This document shows positions 25,892-27,730 of a DNA stretch of 27,730 nt, piece after piece. The notes beneath the pieces are model-generated. The model worked only from the letters and a program-made list of their open reading frames with translations, was not told the DNA's origin and did not search any database. Positions within the stretch are counted from its first letter, which is position 1. Each line of letters begins with the position of its first letter. Where the stretch lies: the NCBI GenBank assembly GCA_023434205.1, contig JAEYTB010000065.1, positions 1 through 27,730 on the forward strand, read 5' to 3'. The position numbers were made by a program, and so were the translations under genes. Source of the DNA: Planctomycetota bacterium. GTDB lineage: Bacteria > Planctomycetota > Phycisphaerae > Phycisphaerales > UBA1924.

Positions 25892-27709
25892 ATGCCCCCC
25901 GACCGCGCCCCGCTCGCTCTCACCCCCCGCCAGACGGTGTGGCTGTGCGCGCTGCTCGTCTTTGCCGCCACCTTTGTCGCCCACGCCCGCTCGGTGCAGT
26001 TCGGCTTCAGCAACTTCGACGACCCGGCGTTTGTGACCGAGGTGGAGGGCTACCGAGGCTTCTCGCCGTCGCAACTCGCGTGGATGTTCACGGAGGTCCG
26101 CTACGGACACTGGCAGCCGCTGACGTACCTCAGCTACGGCGTGGACCACGCGCTGTGGGGGATGGACCCGGCCGGGTTCCACTTCACCAACATCTTTCTT
26201 CACGCTCTCGCGGCAGTCTTGGTCATGTTCCTTACGCGCGACTTGCTCGCCCGCGCAAAGACACCGGCCGCCCTTCTCGCCAGTGTGCTCGGGGCCCTGC
26301 TCTTCGGCCTCCACCCGCTCCGGGTTGAGTCCGTCGCGTGGATCACCGAGCGGCGGGATGTCCTCAGCGCGGTGTTCCTGCTCGCCGCGGCGATTTTCTA
26401 CGTGCGATCCACCCGCCCCGCGACCCCCGACGCGCCCCAGCGTTGTGATGCCGGCGCCTACGCCATCGCCCTGCTGTTCCTCACGCTCTCGCTGCTTTCG
26501 AAGGCCTGGGGCATGACGTTCTTTGTGGTCGCGATCGTGCTTGATGTGTGGCCGCTCGCTCGCCTGCCCTTCAGCCCGCTCAGGCTCCGGCGCGCGCACG
26601 CGCTGGTCCTGCTGCAGAAGCTCCCCTTCGCAGCGCTGGGCGCCGCCGCCGCGGTGATGGCCGCGTTCGCCCAGGCTCAGATGCCCGGCACCGTCCGCAC
26701 GCTCGAGCAGTGGGGGATGGTGGAGCGCATCACGCAGGCCGTGTTCGGCCTTGTGTTCTACCTGTGGAAGACCGTGTGGCCCACCGGGCTTGCGGCCTTG
26801 TATGAGCTTCCCGCCACGATCAGCCCCACCGAGCCGAGGTTCCTGGTCTCGTTCGCGGTCTTCGCCGCCCTGCTGATCGCCGTGCTCGTTCTCTCCCGCC
26901 GTCGCCCCGGCATCGCCGCCGCCGCGGCGTGCTACGTGGTCCTCGTCTCGCCCGTGCTGGGGCTCTTCCAGAGCGGCGTGCAGCTCGCCGCGGACCGCTA
27001 CACGTACCTCGCGACCATTCCTATCGCGGTCCTGATCGCCGCGGCGGGTGCGTCTCTCGCCACGCGCCCGGGCGATTCACGCCCGCGCCCCGGCGCGCTC
27101 GCGGTCTTCGCGCTGCTCGCCCTCACGCTCGGCGTGCTCACGTGGCGGCAGACCGGGTACTGGCGCACCGCCGAAGAGACCTTCGCCCGCGTCCTCGGCG
27201 TGGGGTGGGACGGACCGACCACCCGCCTCTACCTGGGCCGCCAGGTCGAGGAACGCGGCGACCGGGCGGCGGCGCTCACGCACTACCGGCGCGCTGTCGA
27301 GCTCGGCCCCAAGGACGGCAACGCGTGGTACGCCCTCGGCAACGCCCTCCGCGCCTCGCGCGACCCCGCCGCCGCGGCCCAGGCCTACCGCAGCGCCGCG
27401 GAGCACATGCTCGACCCCTGGCAGGCGCACGTGGGGCTCGGCCTGATCCTCCTCGAGCAGCAGCGGCCCGCCGACGCCGTGCCCGTCCTCCGCCTCGCCG
27501 TCGCCGACGCCGAGCGCCCCCGCGGCAAGGGCCGCACCGACCCCGCCGGCCTACCCCACATGCTCCTTGCCGCCGCCCTCGACATGAGCGGCGACACCGC
27601 GGGCAGCCGCGCCATGCTCGAACGGGCCGCGCAGTATCCCCAGGTCCGTGAGGAGGCTTTCCGCATCCTGCGGCAGATGGATGAGGAGGCCGCCACGCCG
27701 ACCCGCTAG
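25892..27709 (+). CDS. TMTC/PMT-like membrane protein with TPR repeats
   Basis: A 605-residue protein: about ten to eleven membrane segments (residues about 14-430) followed by a C-terminal TPR region (about 440-595). After the first helix comes FGFSNFDDPAFV, an acidic pair at the place of the catalytic acidic residues in GT-C glycosyltransferases. Then HWQPLTYLSYGVDHALWG, FHFTNIFLHALAA, LLFGLHPLRVESVAWITERRD and ADRYTYLATIP are hallmarks of the TMTC-like bacterial family. TPR text includes ALTHYRRAVELGPKDGNAWYALGNAL. Eukaryotic TMTC proteins are O-mannosyltransferases; for the bacterial relatives a glycosyltransferase role with a lipid-linked sugar donor is inference. The start at 25892 is supported by GGAG. 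It is the last gene and is complete within the window. Confidence 0.85.
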   Translation: MPPDRAPLALTPRQTVWLCALLVFAATFVAHARSVQFGFSNFDDPAFVTEVEGYRGFSPSQLAWMFTEVRYGHWQPLTYLSYGVDHALWGMDPAGFHFTNIFLHALAAVLVMFLTRDLLARAKTPAALLASVLGALLFGLHPLRVESVAWITERRDVLSAVFLLAAAIFYVRSTRPATPDAPQRCDAGAYAIALLFLTLSLLSKAWGMTFFVVAIVLDVWPLARLPFSPLRLRRAHALVLLQKLPFAALGAAAAVMAAFAQAQMPGTVRTLEQWGMVERITQAVFGLVFYLWKTVWPTGLAALYELPATISPTEPRFLVSFAVFAALLIAVLVLSRRRPGIAAAAACYVVLVSPVLGLFQSGVQLAADRYTYLATIPIAVLIAAAGASLATRPGDSRPRPGALAVFALLALTLGVLTWRQTGYWRTAEETFARVLGVGWDGPTTRLYLGRQVEERGDRAAALTHYRRAVELGPKDGNAWYALGNALRASRDPAAAAQAYRSAAEHMLDPWQAHVGLGLILLEQQRPADAVPVLRLAVADAERPRGKGRTDPAGLPHMLLAAALDMSGDTAGSRAMLERAAQYPQVREEAFRILRQMDEEAATPTR

Positions 27710-27730
27710 CCGGCCCGCCGACCGGCCCGC

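Overview
The window is GC-rich (about 70% by eye), densely packed chromosomal DNA. It most likely comes from a planctomycete of the Phycisphaerae type. The clues are a membrane protein ending in the CxxCGYDLRG...CPEC zinc ribbon that recurs in that group, a TMTC-like membrane protein with TPR repeats, a GxxExxY cassette bounded by repeats, and mixed core genes in short operons on both strands. This assignment is inference from protein style; there is no rRNA gene to confirm it.

Layout: (1) 1-2.2 kb: the phosphate-import ATPase gene pstB, tail to tail with a Y-family DNA polymerase. (2) 2.4-6.6 kb: sucA-sucB, the E1 and E2 components of 2-oxoglutarate dehydrogenase. (3) 6.6-8.3 kb: a membrane acyltransferase and a small, probably exported protein of unknown function. 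(4) 8.3-8.9 kb: a decayed cation/proton antiporter gene fused to an orphan C-terminal fragment. (5) 9.0-11.7 kb: class III fructose-1,6-bisphosphatase, divergent from a small conserved protein. (6) 11.7-15.1 kb: a POT-family peptide transporter with a large periplasmic insertion, then guanine deaminase. (7) 15.2-17.3 kb: a nucleotide-sugar dehydrogenase translationally coupled to a BtpA-family protein. (8) 17.3-18.4 kb: a membrane-anchored endonuclease/exonuclease/phosphatase-fold protein. (9) 18.6-23.2 kb: astA-astD of arginine succinyltransferase catabolism, the zinc-ribbon membrane protein, and an agmatinase-family ureohydrolase. (10) 23.2-23.75 kb: a GxxExxY gene flanked by a 31-bp inverted repeat. 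(11) 23.75-27.7 kb: dnaK behind a sigma-54-type promoter, a strong terminator, and the TMTC-like protein.

Functional links: sucAB feeds the TCA cycle and its succinyl-CoA is the co-substrate of AstA. AstA and AstD convert arginine carbon to succinylglutamate, and the ureohydrolase offers a second guanidino-nitrogen route. PstB, the POT carrier, guanine deaminase and the arginine genes all fit nutrient (P and N) scavenging, although they are not one operon.

The most notable signals are the inverted-repeat GxxExxY cassette, whose left end supplies the stop codon of the upstream gene; a near-consensus -24/-12 promoter at dnaK; a TANNNT box 6-8 bases before several start codons, implying leaderless transcripts; and the roughly 185-residue insertion in the POT carrier. 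No CRISPR array, tRNA, rRNA, integrase or IS transposase was seen. Every stretch above 300 bases is covered by a gene or the repeat cassette.
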